From: Ga0077555 sp963746315
GTDB lineage: Bacteria; Pseudomonadota; Alphaproteobacteria; Rhizobiales; Hyphomicrobiaceae
NCBI GenBank assembly: GCA_963746315.1
Contig: CAVVAR010000005.1
Coordinates: 1-64,000, forward strand
Direction: 5' to 3'
DNA: 64,000 nt
Part shown: positions 37,502-46,903 of the stretch, in pieces
How positions within the stretch are numbered: the first letter of the stretch is position 1
Layout of the letters: each line of letters begins with the position of its first letter
Translations under genes and position numbers: made by a program
The notes under the pieces: model-generated
Databases searched by the model: none
What the model was told of the DNA's origin: nothing
Seen by the model: only the letters and a program-made list of their open reading frames with translations

Positions 37502-37717
37502 TCAACCCTCGTCCTGGAGGTTTATCGCTTTCGGCCCCTTGCCGTGCTTATCGGGCTCGGTCTCGAACGAGACGCGCATGCCTTCGTCGAGGCCCGGCAT
37601 TCCCGAGCGTTCGACGGCCGTCACATGGACAAACACGTCCTTGCCGCCGTCGTCCGGTGAGATGAACCCAAAGCCTTTGGTTTTGTTGAAAAACTTTACG
37701 GTCCCAGTTTGCCGCAT
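37502..37717 (-). CDS. Cold-shock domain protein
   Basis: 71 aa, a single five-strand nucleic-acid-binding barrel. RNP1 KGFGFI and RNP2 VFVHV are intact (GTVKFFNKTKGFGFISPDDG, DVFVHVTAVERSG). The protein binds single-stranded RNA/DNA and melts RNA structure. ATG 37717 is the family start; the frame extends upstream without homology. Confidence 0.93.
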   Translation of the reverse strand: MRQTGTVKFFNKTKGFGFISPDDGGKDVFVHVTAVERSGMPGLDEGMRVSFETEPDKHGKGPKAINLQDEG

Positions 37718-37945
37718 GCAGGGTCTCCAAAGTCGTCCCGAGCTGATCCTCGACCGAGCGGATCTGGCCACGCGGTGGCGATCGGCCCTGGAGATTTCGT
37801 CGTCAATGTCGTCGGCGTGGCGCATCGCAATCGGGAGCGCTCGAATATCCGTCGGTCTGGATGGCCGGATTATCAGTCAAGGCAGTTGGGCGCGCAAGTC
37901 GTTCTGGCTCGGCGGCATGGGCAGTGCGGAAAAGCGCTCCGCGGG

Positions 37946-38965
37946 TCAGTAGCGCTCGGGTACGTAGAGATCGTTGGGCAGCTCCTTGCGGGCGTAGTCG
38001 GGGCTGCGAGTGCGATCAGGCAATGAAATGCGGGCGTGTTGGACCTCCTGATAGGGTATTTGCTGGAGGAGATGGGCAATGCAATTCAGACGAGCTCGCT
38101 TCTTGTCGACCCCTTCGACGATCCACCAGCGAGCTTCCGGAATATTGGTGCGCTCGAGCATTTCCTCCTTCGCCCGAGTGTAGGATTCCCAGCGGCGGCG
38201 TGACTCCAGGTCCATGGGTGAAAGCTTCCACTGCTTCATGGGATCGCGAATTCGCATCGTGAAGCGGAGATGCTGCTCCTGGTCGGTGATGGAGAACCAA
38301 TACTTGATGAGAATGATGCCAGACCGGACAAGCATCTGCTCCCATTGGGGGACGGTGCGGAAGAACTCCTCGACCTCGTCCTCGGTGCAAAAGCCCATCA
38401 CGCGCTCGACGCCGGCGCGATTGTACCAGGAGCGATCGAAGAGGACGATCTCGCCGGCTGCGGGGAGGTGGGGCGTGTATCGTTGAAAGTACCACTGTGT
38501 CTTCTCGCGCTCGTTCGGCGCAGGCAAAGCAACGACGCGGCAAACGCGCGGGTTCAGGCGCTGGGTGATCCGCTTGATGACGCCCCCTTTGCCGGCGGCG
38601 TCGCGGCCTTCGAACACGACGACGACTTTGAGCTTCTTGTGCTGAACCCAGTCCTGAAGCTTGATGAGCTCGGATTGCAGACGGAACAGCTCCTTGAAGT
38701 AGAAGCGCCGGTCAATCGAGCCTTCCTCTGCCCCGGAGAGAGGGCCTTCTCCCAGCAGCTCGTCGAGACGGGTGTCATCGAGCTCCATCTCCAGCTCCTC
38801 GTCGAAGCTGTCCACCATCTCAGCTTCGATGGCGGCTGCACTCGGCTGGGCTGGACTGCTGTCGCGCTTGGACGCCTTGCGCTGGGTGCGGGCAACCTTT
38901 GGGGCGGCGGTCTTGCCGGGAGCTGGCGACTTGGCGGAGGCGGGTTTCGGCGACTTGCTGGTCAT
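37946..38965 (-). CDS. ppk2: Polyphosphate kinase 2
   Basis: 339 aa. PPK2 moves phosphate between polyphosphate and nucleotides in the cytoplasm. Walker A FEGRDAAGKGG (118-128), Walker B FDRSWYNRAGVE (about 175-186), and lid-region residues around RTVPQWEQML are present; RWWIVEGVDKKRARLN near the C-terminus is typical. The first 85 residues are a charged, Lys/Ala/Ser-rich extension ending in an acidic stretch. ATG 38965 is preferred over upstream codons without homology. Single-domain (class I type). Confidence 0.93.
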   Translation of the reverse strand: MTSKSPKPASAKSPAPGKTAAPKVARTQRKASKRDSSPAQPSAAAIEAEMVDSFDEELEMELDDTRLDELLGEGPLSGAEEGSIDRRFYFKELFRLQSELIKLQDWVQHKKLKVVVVFEGRDAAGKGGVIKRITQRLNPRVCRVVALPAPNEREKTQWYFQRYTPHLPAAGEIVLFDRSWYNRAGVERVMGFCTEDEVEEFFRTVPQWEQMLVRSGIILIKYWFSITDQEQHLRFTMRIRDPMKQWKLSPMDLESRRRWESYTRAKEEMLERTNIPEARWWIVEGVDKKRARLNCIAHLLQQIPYQEVQHARISLPDRTRSPDYARKELPNDLYVPERY

Positions 38966-39081
38966 GCGGTACTCGGAGCGGGCTGACAAAATCGGTCGAC
39001 CAATAGAGCGCGGGCGCGCTGCAGCAATATGACAGCTCGTCAGCGCTGGCGGCTGCGCCCGCATCACGGGGCCACCGACTG

Positions 39082-39333
39082 CTACCCGCCGGCGATTTGC
39101 GGCAGGATGTGCACGTCGCTGTCTGCTCCGATCGGCTCGAGGAGGGTGTCCTGGTAGATCTGGCCGTCGATGGCGACGGCAAGTCCCTCCTCGAGATGGG
39201 GAGCAAGCTCGGGGAACTGGTCGCCGAGCTTTCTGAAAAGCTGACGAATGTTGGTCGCGTCGACGTCGAGCTCGGTGACGCCACCGGTATACTGACGCAG
39301 ATTTCCCATCAAAGAGACATGGGCCACGGTCAT
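39082..39333 (-). CDS. MoaD/ThiS-like sulfur-carrier protein
   Basis: 83-aa beta-grasp fold protein ending in Gly-Gly (PQIAGG), the tail that is adenylated and thiocarboxylated in MoaD/ThiS. It has LRQYTGG near the start and ILPQIAGG at the end. It lies last in the molybdenum-hydroxylase cluster, so a role in cofactor or sulfur delivery to that enzyme is possible; it need not be the housekeeping MoaD. Confidence 0.8.
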   Translation of the reverse strand: MTVAHVSLMGNLRQYTGGVTELDVDATNIRQLFRKLGDQFPELAPHLEEGLAVAIDGQIYQDTLLEPIGADSDVHILPQIAGG

Positions 39334-39369
39334 TCCTTCCTGTCGGTCGACGTGCCCGACGTGTTCTCG

Positions 39370-39639
39370 TCAGTACTTGCGGCCAACGATCAGCTCGACG
39401 CCATCGGGCCCGACGGCCTCGAAGTGCATCGTGCCAGCGGCAACCTCAAAGGTCTCGCCAGGCCGATAGGCACGCTCCACATTCTCCTTCGTTACGATGA
39501 AGGCGCCATTGAGAATGAGGCCGCGAACAGAAAAATGATGGCCATGCTCGCCGTTGGCGGGGCGCGGCTCGTAGCGCTTCGTCTCGATCTCGCTGTAGCC
39601 ATCGGCCTTGAGGCCGGCTTCGAAGGCGGCGGTGTCCAT
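39370..39639 (-). CDS. Cupin-domain protein
   Basis: 89-aa single-domain cupin. GHHFSVRGLILNG and RPGETFEVAAGTMHFEAVGPDG are its two motifs; metal-ligand candidates are the His pair in GEHGHHF, a Glu/Thr in motif 1 and His in TMHFE. ATG 39639 follows GGAG by 7 nt; a TTG at 39654 is less likely. It sits between the hydroxylase large subunit and the MoaD-like gene. Confidence 0.78.
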   Translation of the reverse strand: MDTAAFEAGLKADGYSEIETKRYEPRPANGEHGHHFSVRGLILNGAFIVTKENVERAYRPGETFEVAAGTMHFEAVGPDGVELIVGRKY

Positions 39640-39722
39640 AGAGATCTCCGTCAAGAACCGAAAAGGGCCGACGCAGAATTCCGCGTCGGCCCCCGTTTGT
39701 CGAGTCGCTACGCTGCGAAAGC

Positions 39723-42002
39723 TTATGCTTTCTTCGCGTCCTTCATGGCCTTGAGCACCTTCGGCGGTGACAGCGGCAGCTCGAACATGCGCACGCCCGT
39801 CGCGCGGGCCGCCGAGGCATTGATAGCTGCCATGGGCGGCACGATCGCCGTCTCGCCGATGCCGCGCACACCGTAGGGGTGGCGCGGGTTCGGTACCTCG
39901 ACGATGATCGTCTCGATCATCGGAAGGTCGGAGGCGACGGGGATGCGGTAGTCGAGGAAGCCGGCGTTCTGGAGCTTGCCATCGTCGCCGTAGATGTATT
40001 CCTCGTTGAGGGCCCAGCCGATGCCTTGCGCGGCACCGCCTTGATACTGGCCCTCGACGTAGGACGGGTGGATCGCGATGCCGGCATCCTGGATCACGGT
40101 GTAGCGCGTGATCGAGAGCTTACCGGTGCCGGGATCGACCTCGCTATCGGCGATGTGGACGCCGAAGCTTGGGGCCGCGCCCTGAGCGGAGATAGCCCCC
40201 ACGCCGACGATCGAGCCGCCGGTCTTGCCGGCGACCTTGGCGACGTCGGTAAGGGTCATCGGCTTGAACTTGCCGGCGTTGTCGCCTGCCGGCTTGATCT
40301 CACCGCCCTCCCACGTCACTGCGTCCTCGGCGATCTCCCAGAGCTTGGCGGCGCGTCCACAGGCCTGCTTGATGATCGAGCGAGCCGCCTCGACCGTCGC
40401 CAGACCGCTCGAGAACGTGGAGCGGCTGCCGCCGGTGACGAAGTTGTAGCCGAGCGATGAGGTGTCGGCGATGATCGGCCGAACCTTCTCGTACGGCATC
40501 TTCAGCTCCTCGGCGGCCATCATTGCCAGCGAGGCGCGCAAGCCGCCGATGTCCGGCGTGCCGGCCATGAGGGTGAGCGTGCCGTCCTCGTTGAGCTGCA
40601 GATTGACGGTCGTCTCGCCGCCGATGTTGAACCAGAAGCCGGCAGCGATGCCGCGGCCCTGGTTCTTGCCCAGCGGGGCGTTCCAATGCGGGCTGCTTTT
40701 GGCCGCCTCGAGGCACTCGACCATCCCGACGGGACCGAACTTCGGACCGTAGGCGGCCTTGGTGCCTTCCTTCGCCGCGTTCTTGAGGCGCAGCTCGATC
40801 GGGCACATGCCGAGCTTCTCGGCGATCTCGTCCACGACGCTTTCGACGGCGTACTCGGAGATCGGGCCGCCAGGGGCGCGATAGGCTGCGACCTTGGGAC
40901 GGTTGGAGAGCACGTCGAAGCCGACCACCTTGACGTTGGCGAGGTCGTATGGCGCGAATGCGCACATGCAGCCCGGCTGGACGGGTGAGCCCTGGAAGCA
41001 ACCAGCCTGGTACTTCAGGATCGCCTCACCGGCGGTGATGGTGCCGTCCTTCTTGACGCCAATCTTGACCCAGACATTGGCGCCGGAGGTCGGACCGGAG
41101 GCCTTGAACACCTCCTCGCGAGACATCGCCATCTTGACCGGACGATGTGTCTTGGCCGAGAGGGCGAGCGCCAGCGGCTCGAGGTAGACGACCGTTTTGC
41201 CGCCGAAGCCGCCGCCGATTTCGGACGACGTGACGCGCAACTTCGTCATGTCCCAACCGAGCAGGCGGGCGCAGTGCGCACGGGCGATCCAGTGACCCTG
41301 GGTCGTCGTCCACAACTCCGCCGTGCCATCCTCCGACACGCTGCCGACGCAAGCATGCGGCTCGATGTAGCCCTGATGGACAGGCTTGGTGTTGAACTCG
41401 CGCTCGATGACGAGGTCGGCGTCCTTGAAGCCTTTCTCGACGTCGCCGAGAACGAACTCGACGCGCTTGGCGACGTTCGACGGCTTGGTCGGAGGCGGGG
41501 TGACGCCCACGGTGATCATGCCGTCCTCGACGATCGGTGCGTCAGGCTTCATCGCCTCGACGACATCGATCACGTGGGGCAGGATCTCGTAGTCGACCTT
41601 GATGGCCTTCAGTGCGGCACGAGCGATGGAGTTGCTCGTGGCGGCGACCGCGGCGACGGGATGGCCCTCGAAGAGGACCTTCTCGCGCGCCATGACGTTG
41701 CGAAGGACGTCGCGGTAGTTGACCAACATCTCGCCAGCAGGAACGAACTCCGAGGCCTGATCCTTGAAGTCGTCACGCGTGACGACCGCCTTCACGCCCG
41801 GAAGCGCCAATGCGGCCGAAGTGTCGATCGACTTGATGCGGGCGTGCGGGTAAGGCGACCTGAGCACTTTACCAACCAACTGGCCGGCAACGTTGTGGTC
41901 CGCGCCGTACTTGGCGCGGCCGGTCACTTTGTCAGCACCGTCGGGGCGCACTGGGCGCGTGCCAACGACATCGAACTTGGGGCTCTTCACTCGCTCCTGC
42001 AT
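39723..42002 (-). CDS. Molybdenum hydroxylase large subunit (xanthine dehydrogenase family)
   Basis: 759 aa binding the molybdopterin cofactor. VGTRPVRPDGADKVTGRAKYGAD starts the a/b hammerhead domain; EIGGGFGGKTVVYLEP is a cofactor loop; the C-terminal GIGETAIVPPMAAINA carries the catalytic Glu. The active-site loop reads AYRAPGG, not AYRCSFR (form I CO dehydrogenase) or AYRGAGR (form II), so this is not CO dehydrogenase but a hydroxylase of an unknown N-heterocycle, aldehyde or aromatic CoA-type substrate. ATG 42002 lies just past the stop of the iron-sulfur subunit gene (42007). Confidence 0.88.
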   Translation of the reverse strand: MQERVKSPKFDVVGTRPVRPDGADKVTGRAKYGADHNVAGQLVGKVLRSPYPHARIKSIDTSAALALPGVKAVVTRDDFKDQASEFVPAGEMLVNYRDVLRNVMAREKVLFEGHPVAAVAATSNSIARAALKAIKVDYEILPHVIDVVEAMKPDAPIVEDGMITVGVTPPPTKPSNVAKRVEFVLGDVEKGFKDADLVIEREFNTKPVHQGYIEPHACVGSVSEDGTAELWTTTQGHWIARAHCARLLGWDMTKLRVTSSEIGGGFGGKTVVYLEPLALALSAKTHRPVKMAMSREEVFKASGPTSGANVWVKIGVKKDGTITAGEAILKYQAGCFQGSPVQPGCMCAFAPYDLANVKVVGFDVLSNRPKVAAYRAPGGPISEYAVESVVDEIAEKLGMCPIELRLKNAAKEGTKAAYGPKFGPVGMVECLEAAKSSPHWNAPLGKNQGRGIAAGFWFNIGGETTVNLQLNEDGTLTLMAGTPDIGGLRASLAMMAAEELKMPYEKVRPIIADTSSLGYNFVTGGSRSTFSSGLATVEAARSIIKQACGRAAKLWEIAEDAVTWEGGEIKPAGDNAGKFKPMTLTDVAKVAGKTGGSIVGVGAISAQGAAPSFGVHIADSEVDPGTGKLSITRYTVIQDAGIAIHPSYVEGQYQGGAAQGIGWALNEEYIYGDDGKLQNAGFLDYRIPVASDLPMIETIIVEVPNPRHPYGVRGIGETAIVPPMAAINASAARATGVRMFELPLSPPKVLKAMKDAKKA

Positions 42003-42006
42003 GTGA

Positions 42007-42480
42007 TCAGGCTCCTCGCATCTCGGCGGCGGCATCCATCACGGCGCGTATGATCTTGTCGTACCCGGTGCACCGGCAGAGGTTGCCGGCGAGCCAGTAG
42101 CGGACCTCGGTCTCCGTCGGATCTGGGTTCTTCTCGAGCAGCGACTTGGCGGCGACGAGAACGCCCGGCGTGCAGATGCCGCACTGGAGAGCGGCATGCT
42201 CGAGGAACTTGCGCTGGAGGGGGTGGAGCTTGTCGCCGGTCGCCATTCCCTCGATCGTCTCGATCTTCTTGCCACCGACCTCGACACCGAGAACGAGGCA
42301 TGAGCAGACAAGACGCCCATCGAGAAGCACGCTGCAGGCTCCGCAGTCGCCGGAGCCGCAACCTTCCTTGGTGCCGGTGAGCTCGAGCTCGTCCCTGAGG
42401 CAGTCGAGCAGGGTTTGCTCGGTGTCGCAGAGGAACTCGGTCTCATCACCGTTGATGGTCGTCGTTACGTGGTGTTTCAT
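42007..42480 (-). CDS. Molybdenum hydroxylase [2Fe-2S] subunit
   Basis: 157 aa. The N-terminal ferredoxin-like cluster is in GCGSGDCGACSVLLDG with a fourth Cys in RLVCSC; the second cluster is in QCGICTPG and GNLCRCTGY. It passes electrons from the molybdenum site to FAD. Full length and in operon order between the FAD and large subunits. Confidence 0.93.
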   Translation of the reverse strand: MKHHVTTTINGDETEFLCDTEQTLLDCLRDELELTGTKEGCGSGDCGACSVLLDGRLVCSCLVLGVEVGGKKIETIEGMATGDKLHPLQRKFLEHAALQCGICTPGVLVAAKSLLEKNPDPTETEVRYWLAGNLCRCTGYDKIIRAVMDAAAEMRGA

Positions 42481-42482
42481 CG

Positions 42483-43343
42483 TCAGGCCTTCCTCGCGCG
42501 CTCGAGCGCGATCAGTGCAGTTCTCTTGGCAAGCACGCCAGCCACGTCGGTGCGGAACTCGATCGTGCCGCGCTTGTCGTCGATCGGCTTGCAGGCTGCC
42601 CGGGCGGCGGCGGCCATCTTTTCGAGGGCGGCGTCGTCGACCTTCGTCCCGATCAGCGCCTTGGCGGCATCCTCGACGAGGAGTGGCCGCGCTGCCACTG
42701 CGCCGAGCCCGACGCGGGCAGCGGTGCAGGTGCCGGAAGCATCCAGCGTCAGGCTGACGCCGCAGCCGACGACGGCGATGTCCATCTCCGTCCGCGGAAT
42801 GAAGCGGAGATAGGCGTCGCCGGAGTGCGCGGCTGGCTTGGGCAGCAGGAACGAGGCGATGATCTCACCCTTCTGCAGCGCGAGCTTGCGCGGGGCGAGC
42901 ATGATGTCCTCGACCTTGAGATCGCGACGGCCGTTTGGGCCCACTACCGTGGCGATTGCGCTCGCGGCGATCAGGGCCGGGACGCTGTCGGCGGCCGGCG
43001 AGCCGTTGCAGAGGTTGCCGCCGAGCGATGCGCGTCCCTGGACCTGGGTCGAGCCGATCAGGTTGGCCGCCTCGACGACGCCGGGCCAAGTCTTCTTGAG
43101 CGTGGCGTGCTCCTTGAGCTCGGCACCGGTGACTGCGGCGCCGACGCGGAAGCCGCCGGCCTCCTCCTTCACGGAGCGCGTCTCGGAGATGTTCTTGATA
43201 TCCACGATCAGGGCGGGGCTCAGAACCTCGGCACGGATCTGGACGAGAAGATCGGTTCCGCCAGCCAGAACGCGTGCATCGCCGCTTTCCGACGCGAGGA
43301 GCTTGGCTGCCGCCTCGAGGGTATCCGGTGATTCATATCGCAT
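42483..43343 (-). CDS. Molybdenum hydroxylase FAD-binding subunit
   Basis: 286 aa of the CoxM type. LAGGTDLLVQIR (about 27-38) and SLGGNLCNGSPAAD (about 105-118) bind FAD; the C-terminal CO-dehydrogenase-flavoprotein domain is complete. First gene of the five-gene operon. A single base separates its stop from the next start region, indicating tight coupling. Confidence 0.92.
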   Translation of the reverse strand: MRYESPDTLEAAAKLLASESGDARVLAGGTDLLVQIRAEVLSPALIVDIKNISETRSVKEEAGGFRVGAAVTGAELKEHATLKKTWPGVVEAANLIGSTQVQGRASLGGNLCNGSPAADSVPALIAASAIATVVGPNGRRDLKVEDIMLAPRKLALQKGEIIASFLLPKPAAHSGDAYLRFIPRTEMDIAVVGCGVSLTLDASGTCTAARVGLGAVAARPLLVEDAAKALIGTKVDDAALEKMAAAARAACKPIDDKRGTIEFRTDVAGVLAKRTALIALERARKA

Positions 43344-43631
43344 GCGTGATTGCCTCTTGGGTGAGCTTCGCTGATTGGAATGGTTTGGAAGGGTTACAAG
43401 GTAGGATTACACGGCTTGGCCGCCGCCGCCAACCCGTCCGGACAAATCAGTCCGATCAGCTTGCGGCACAGCCCATCCAGTGCTGTCGGGGCGCCCCGAC
43501 GCCCAAGGAAGGAACGTGACCCTGGGCCATGTTGACGCCAGTGCCGCGAGGCCGCAAGGGTCGTTATCAGAGCCTATCGTTCCGCTCCGTATCCGAATTG
43601 ACGCGGGCGCGGAGATCACGGAGCCACCGGC

Positions 43632-44705
43632 ATGCTCACGCCCGACCCCACGAAAGCGAAGTCGACTACCGGCAACTTCTTCGAGGATTTCCGAATTGGC
43701 ATGGTCATCCGCCACGCCACGCCGCGAACCGTGTCGCTCGGCGATGCTGCGGTTTACCAAGCCTGCTACGGCGCCCGGTTCGCGGTGCAGTCGTCAGACG
43801 AGATGGCGCGGGCGATCGGCTACCGGGGCGCGCCCCTCGACGATGTGCTGGTGTTCCACGTCGTGTTCGGGAAGACGGTGCCAGACCTGTCGCTCAATGC
43901 GATCGCCAATCTCGGCTATGCCGACGTGCGTTTCCTCGCGCCTGTGCACGCGGGGGACACACTGTCCGCCACAACAGAGATCATCGGACTGAGGGAGAAC
44001 TCGAACAAGGAGTCGGGGGTGGTCTACGTGCGCTCGACGGGCCACAATCAGCGTGGCGAGCCGGTGCTCACGTTCGCGCGATGGGTAATGGTGCGCAAGC
44101 GCGACAAGGGCGCGAGCGTGCCTGATGCCGGCGTGCCAACGCTGCCGTCGCATGTTGCTGCAAAGGATCTCGGCGTGGCCGTGCCACCGATCAATGCAGG
44201 GGCCTACGATCGCGAGCTTGCCGGCTCCCCCTTCGTCTGGGGCGACTATCAGGTGGGCGAGCGTATCGACCACATCGACGGGATGACGATCGAGGAGGCC
44301 GAGCATCAGCTAGCGACGCGCCTTTATCAGAACACCGCCAAAGTGCATTTCAACCAGCACACGGAGGGTCAGGGTCGCTTCAAGCGGCGCCTGGTCTACG
44401 GTGGCGTGGTCATCTCGCTGGCGCGCGCCCTGTCGTTCAACGGGTTGGCCAATGCTTTCCACGTGGCAGCCATCAATGCGGGCCGCCATTCGGCCCCGGC
44501 GTTCGCGGGCGACACCGTCTACGCCTGGTCCGAGGTGCTCGAGCGGGCAGAAATTCCTGGACGTAGCGATATCGGCGCCCTGCGATTGAGAACCGTCGCG
44601 ACGAAGAACGTGAGCTGCTCCGGATTTCCGGCGCCGTCCGAGCCGGCGACGCCTAGCGAAGGTGTGATCCTCGATCTCGACTATTGGGTCGCAATGCCGC
44701 GCTGA
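43632..44705 (+). CDS. mch: Mesaconyl-CoA hydratase (MaoC-type double hot-dog)
   Basis: 357 aa. It matches the mesaconyl-CoA hydratase type: GNFFEDFRIGMVIRHATPRT at the start, YQACYGARFAVQSSDEMARA, LDDVLVFHVVFGKTVPDLSLNA, GVVYVRSTGHNQRGEPVL. A second hot-dog follows (FVWGDYQVGERIDHIDG). This enzyme interconverts mesaconyl-CoA and beta-methylmalyl-CoA in the ethylmalonyl-CoA route of C2 assimilation. Other pathway genes (ccr, ecm, mcl) are not in the window, so the role is from family similarity. Divergent from the hydroxylase operon. Confidence 0.82.
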   Translation: MLTPDPTKAKSTTGNFFEDFRIGMVIRHATPRTVSLGDAAVYQACYGARFAVQSSDEMARAIGYRGAPLDDVLVFHVVFGKTVPDLSLNAIANLGYADVRFLAPVHAGDTLSATTEIIGLRENSNKESGVVYVRSTGHNQRGEPVLTFARWVMVRKRDKGASVPDAGVPTLPSHVAAKDLGVAVPPINAGAYDRELAGSPFVWGDYQVGERIDHIDGMTIEEAEHQLATRLYQNTAKVHFNQHTEGQGRFKRRLVYGGVVISLARALSFNGLANAFHVAAINAGRHSAPAFAGDTVYAWSEVLERAEIPGRSDIGALRLRTVATKNVSCSGFPAPSEPATPSEGVILDLDYWVAMPR

Positions 44706-44881
44706 GCTCGGGCTCGGCTGTCCGAAAAGCGGCCAACCGTCAGAATTGCATTAACCATAGGGTAGGCGATCCGTGAGACAGTGAGAGTTCGAGAAGAGGC
44801 CGTTCACCCGATATCCGGGCTCTCGCATCCGTCTGGATGGGAAGCCCTTGTAGGGCAGTGGCGACCTCAGAGAGGCTCATT

Positions 44882-45853
44882 GTGACGAAGAAGGTCGCTG
44901 TGATCGGGGCCGGCGTCGCCGGATTGGCATGCGCGCGGATCCTCCGCCGCGCAGGTTGCTACGTGGAAGTCTTCGAGCAGGACCGGATCATCGGCGGCCG
45001 GATGGCCACGACGCGGCTCGGGCTCATCCCCTTCGACCACGGTGCGCAGTATGTCACGGCCCGTTCCGACCGGTTTCGCGCATATCTCGACGAGCTGAGC
45101 GGGGCGGCCTACGCAGCCCGGTGGGTTCCTACGGCCTCCAACGGCGAATCCGCGAGCCAGCTGATGCCGTGGTTCGTCGGCACTCCCGGCATGAGCTCCC
45201 TGGTGAGACCACTGGCGGAGGGCGTGCGGCTGCATACAGACCGGCGAGTGCACACGCTGCAGCGTGACGAAAAGGGCTGGCAGCTCTGGTTCGAGGACGA
45301 GACGAGGGCGGGGCCTTTCCATGCGGTGGCCGTCGCGACGCCAGCACCAGAGGCAAGTCTTCTGCTCGGGCGGCTCGAGGAGCTCGCGCGACCGATCGAA
45401 CGTGTGCGGGTGTCGCCCTGCTGGGCCGTTCTGGTGCGGCTCGAGGAACGCGCGTTTCCGACACAGGACGTGTTTTCGGACATGTCCGAGGTGGTGCGTT
45501 GGGTGGCACGGAATAATGCCAAGCCGGGGCGACCGATACGGGGTGACCACATCGTCATTCATGCCTCGCCGGTCTGGACCCGAGAAACCGAGGATGTGGA
45601 ATCCGAGGTTGTCGCCTCCGAGCTGTGGAACGAGGTGTGTAACATTCTCAGCCTGCCGCCGATCAGGCCGGCACAGATCTCGGCGCACCTATGGCGGCAC
45701 GGCCTCGTGGACGAGGCGCTGGGCGAGACATACCTGTTCTCCACCGAGCATCTGGTGGGGGTGGCCGGGGACTGGTGTCTCGGGCGCCTGGCAGAGCATG
45801 CGTTCGAAAGCGGCAGCGGCCTCGGGCGGGCGATCGTCAACTCGTTGGACTGA
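44882..45853 (+). CDS. Renalase-like FAD/NAD(P)-dependent oxidoreductase
   Basis: 323 aa. KKVAVIGAGVAGLACARILR is the N-terminal Rossmann motif; VEVFEQDRIIGGRMATTR and FDHGAQYVTARS are typical of the renalase/amine-oxidase-like group; the C-terminal GDWCLGRLAEHAFESG closes the FAD site. I chose GTG 44882 because GAGAGG precedes it and the Rossmann strand starts at once. Substrate unknown; bacterial renalases reoxidise aberrant dihydronicotinamides. Confidence 0.85.
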   Translation: MTKKVAVIGAGVAGLACARILRRAGCYVEVFEQDRIIGGRMATTRLGLIPFDHGAQYVTARSDRFRAYLDELSGAAYAARWVPTASNGESASQLMPWFVGTPGMSSLVRPLAEGVRLHTDRRVHTLQRDEKGWQLWFEDETRAGPFHAVAVATPAPEASLLLGRLEELARPIERVRVSPCWAVLVRLEERAFPTQDVFSDMSEVVRWVARNNAKPGRPIRGDHIVIHASPVWTRETEDVESEVVASELWNEVCNILSLPPIRPAQISAHLWRHGLVDEALGETYLFSTEHLVGVAGDWCLGRLAEHAFESGSGLGRAIVNSLD

Positions 45854-46064
45854 TTCTCCGGTAAATCGGGCGCTGTCAACGACTCTGGGATATGGTCTGT
45901 CCTCGACGCCGAGCACTCGGCGGGAGACTCGGCAGGCCGTTGGAGCAAGCCTTCCGTAGGTTTGCACGGGCCCGAGTGATCCGCGGCTCGATAGCAATTG
46001 CCGCCAGGGGTATGCCACGCTAATAAGTCACACTCAAAAATTCCGCCCGTGGAGAGACGACCCG

Positions 46065-46478
46065 ATGGCGAATGCCGAGACGCAGCGGCCCAAAGCGCGG
46101 CCGCTGTCCCCGCACCTGCAGATCTACAGCCCCCTCATCAACATGATGATGTCGATCCTACATCGAATTACCGGGGCCGCACTTTACGTGGGCACCCTGC
46201 TGCTGGCGTGGTGGCTGGTCGCAGCGGCTGTCGGTCCGGACTACTTTGCCTATGTGAACGGCATCATGGGGTCTGCCGTGGGGTTGATAGTCCTTGTCGG
46301 CTACACCTGGGCGCTTCTGCACCACATGATCGGCGGCATCCGCCACCTCATCTGGGATACCGGGCGAGGGTTTGACCTCGCGTCAGTCGACACACTGTCT
46401 TGGGGCACCATCATCCTGTCGCTGGTGCTGACGGTCGCGCTGTGGGCCTGGGGCCTCGGCGTCAGAGGGGGAATCTGA
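46065..46478 (+). CDS. sdhC: Succinate dehydrogenase cytochrome b556 subunit
   Basis: 137-aa membrane anchor with three helices. RPLSPHLQIYSPLINMMMSI followed by LHRITGAAL is the SdhC signature; HHMIGGIRHLIWD contains the heme/quinone region His. Forms complex II with SdhD, SdhA and SdhB. GGAGAG precedes the ATG. First gene of the sdhCDA run. Confidence 0.94.
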   Translation: MANAETQRPKARPLSPHLQIYSPLINMMMSILHRITGAALYVGTLLLAWWLVAAAVGPDYFAYVNGIMGSAVGLIVLVGYTWALLHHMIGGIRHLIWDTGRGFDLASVDTLSWGTIILSLVLTVALWAWGLGVRGGI

Positions 46479-46480
46479 TC

Positions 46481-46900
46481 ATGAGCACGCCCCTTCGCCC
46501 GACGCCCAGCCCAACCGAAGCGCGGATCCGGACACCGCTCGCCAAGGCGCGCGGGCTCGGCTCCGCCAAGAGCGGCACGGACCATTTCTGGCTGCAGCGT
46601 ATGACGGCCGTCGCCAACATCGTACTGGTGGTGATCGTGATGGCGCAGATCGCCCATTTGGCGGGCGGCGACTATACGACGGTCAAGGCCGCGCTGCAGA
46701 GCCCACTCCTTTCGTTGCCACTCCTGCTGCTGGTGCTCTCCGGTATGGTGCACATGCGGCTCGGAATGCAGACCATCATCGAGGATTACTTTCACACCGA
46801 GGGTCGCAAGGTCATCTTGCTGATGCTCAATACGTTCTTCGTGATCCTCGTCGGGCTGACCTGCGTATATGCGGTTGCCAAACTCTCATTCGGGGCGTGA
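46481..46900 (+). CDS. sdhD: Succinate dehydrogenase membrane anchor subunit
   Basis: 139 aa, three helices. KARGLGSAKSGTDHFWLQRM is the alphaproteobacterial SdhD start; HMRLGMQTIIEDYFHTEGRK carries the heme-ligand His and quinone-site Asp/Tyr. Starts 2 nt after the sdhC stop. The frame also opens upstream within sdhC, but ATG 46481 is the family start. Confidence 0.93.
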   Translation: MSTPLRPTPSPTEARIRTPLAKARGLGSAKSGTDHFWLQRMTAVANIVLVVIVMAQIAHLAGGDYTTVKAALQSPLLSLPLLLLVLSGMVHMRLGMQTIIEDYFHTEGRKVILLMLNTFFVILVGLTCVYAVAKLSFGA

Positions 46901-46903
46901 GCG

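Noticed and set aside
39723..43343. CO dehydrogenase (cox) operon
   Set aside because: The large subunit has AYRAPGG, not the AYRCSFR or AYRGAGR active-site loops of the CO dehydrogenase forms.
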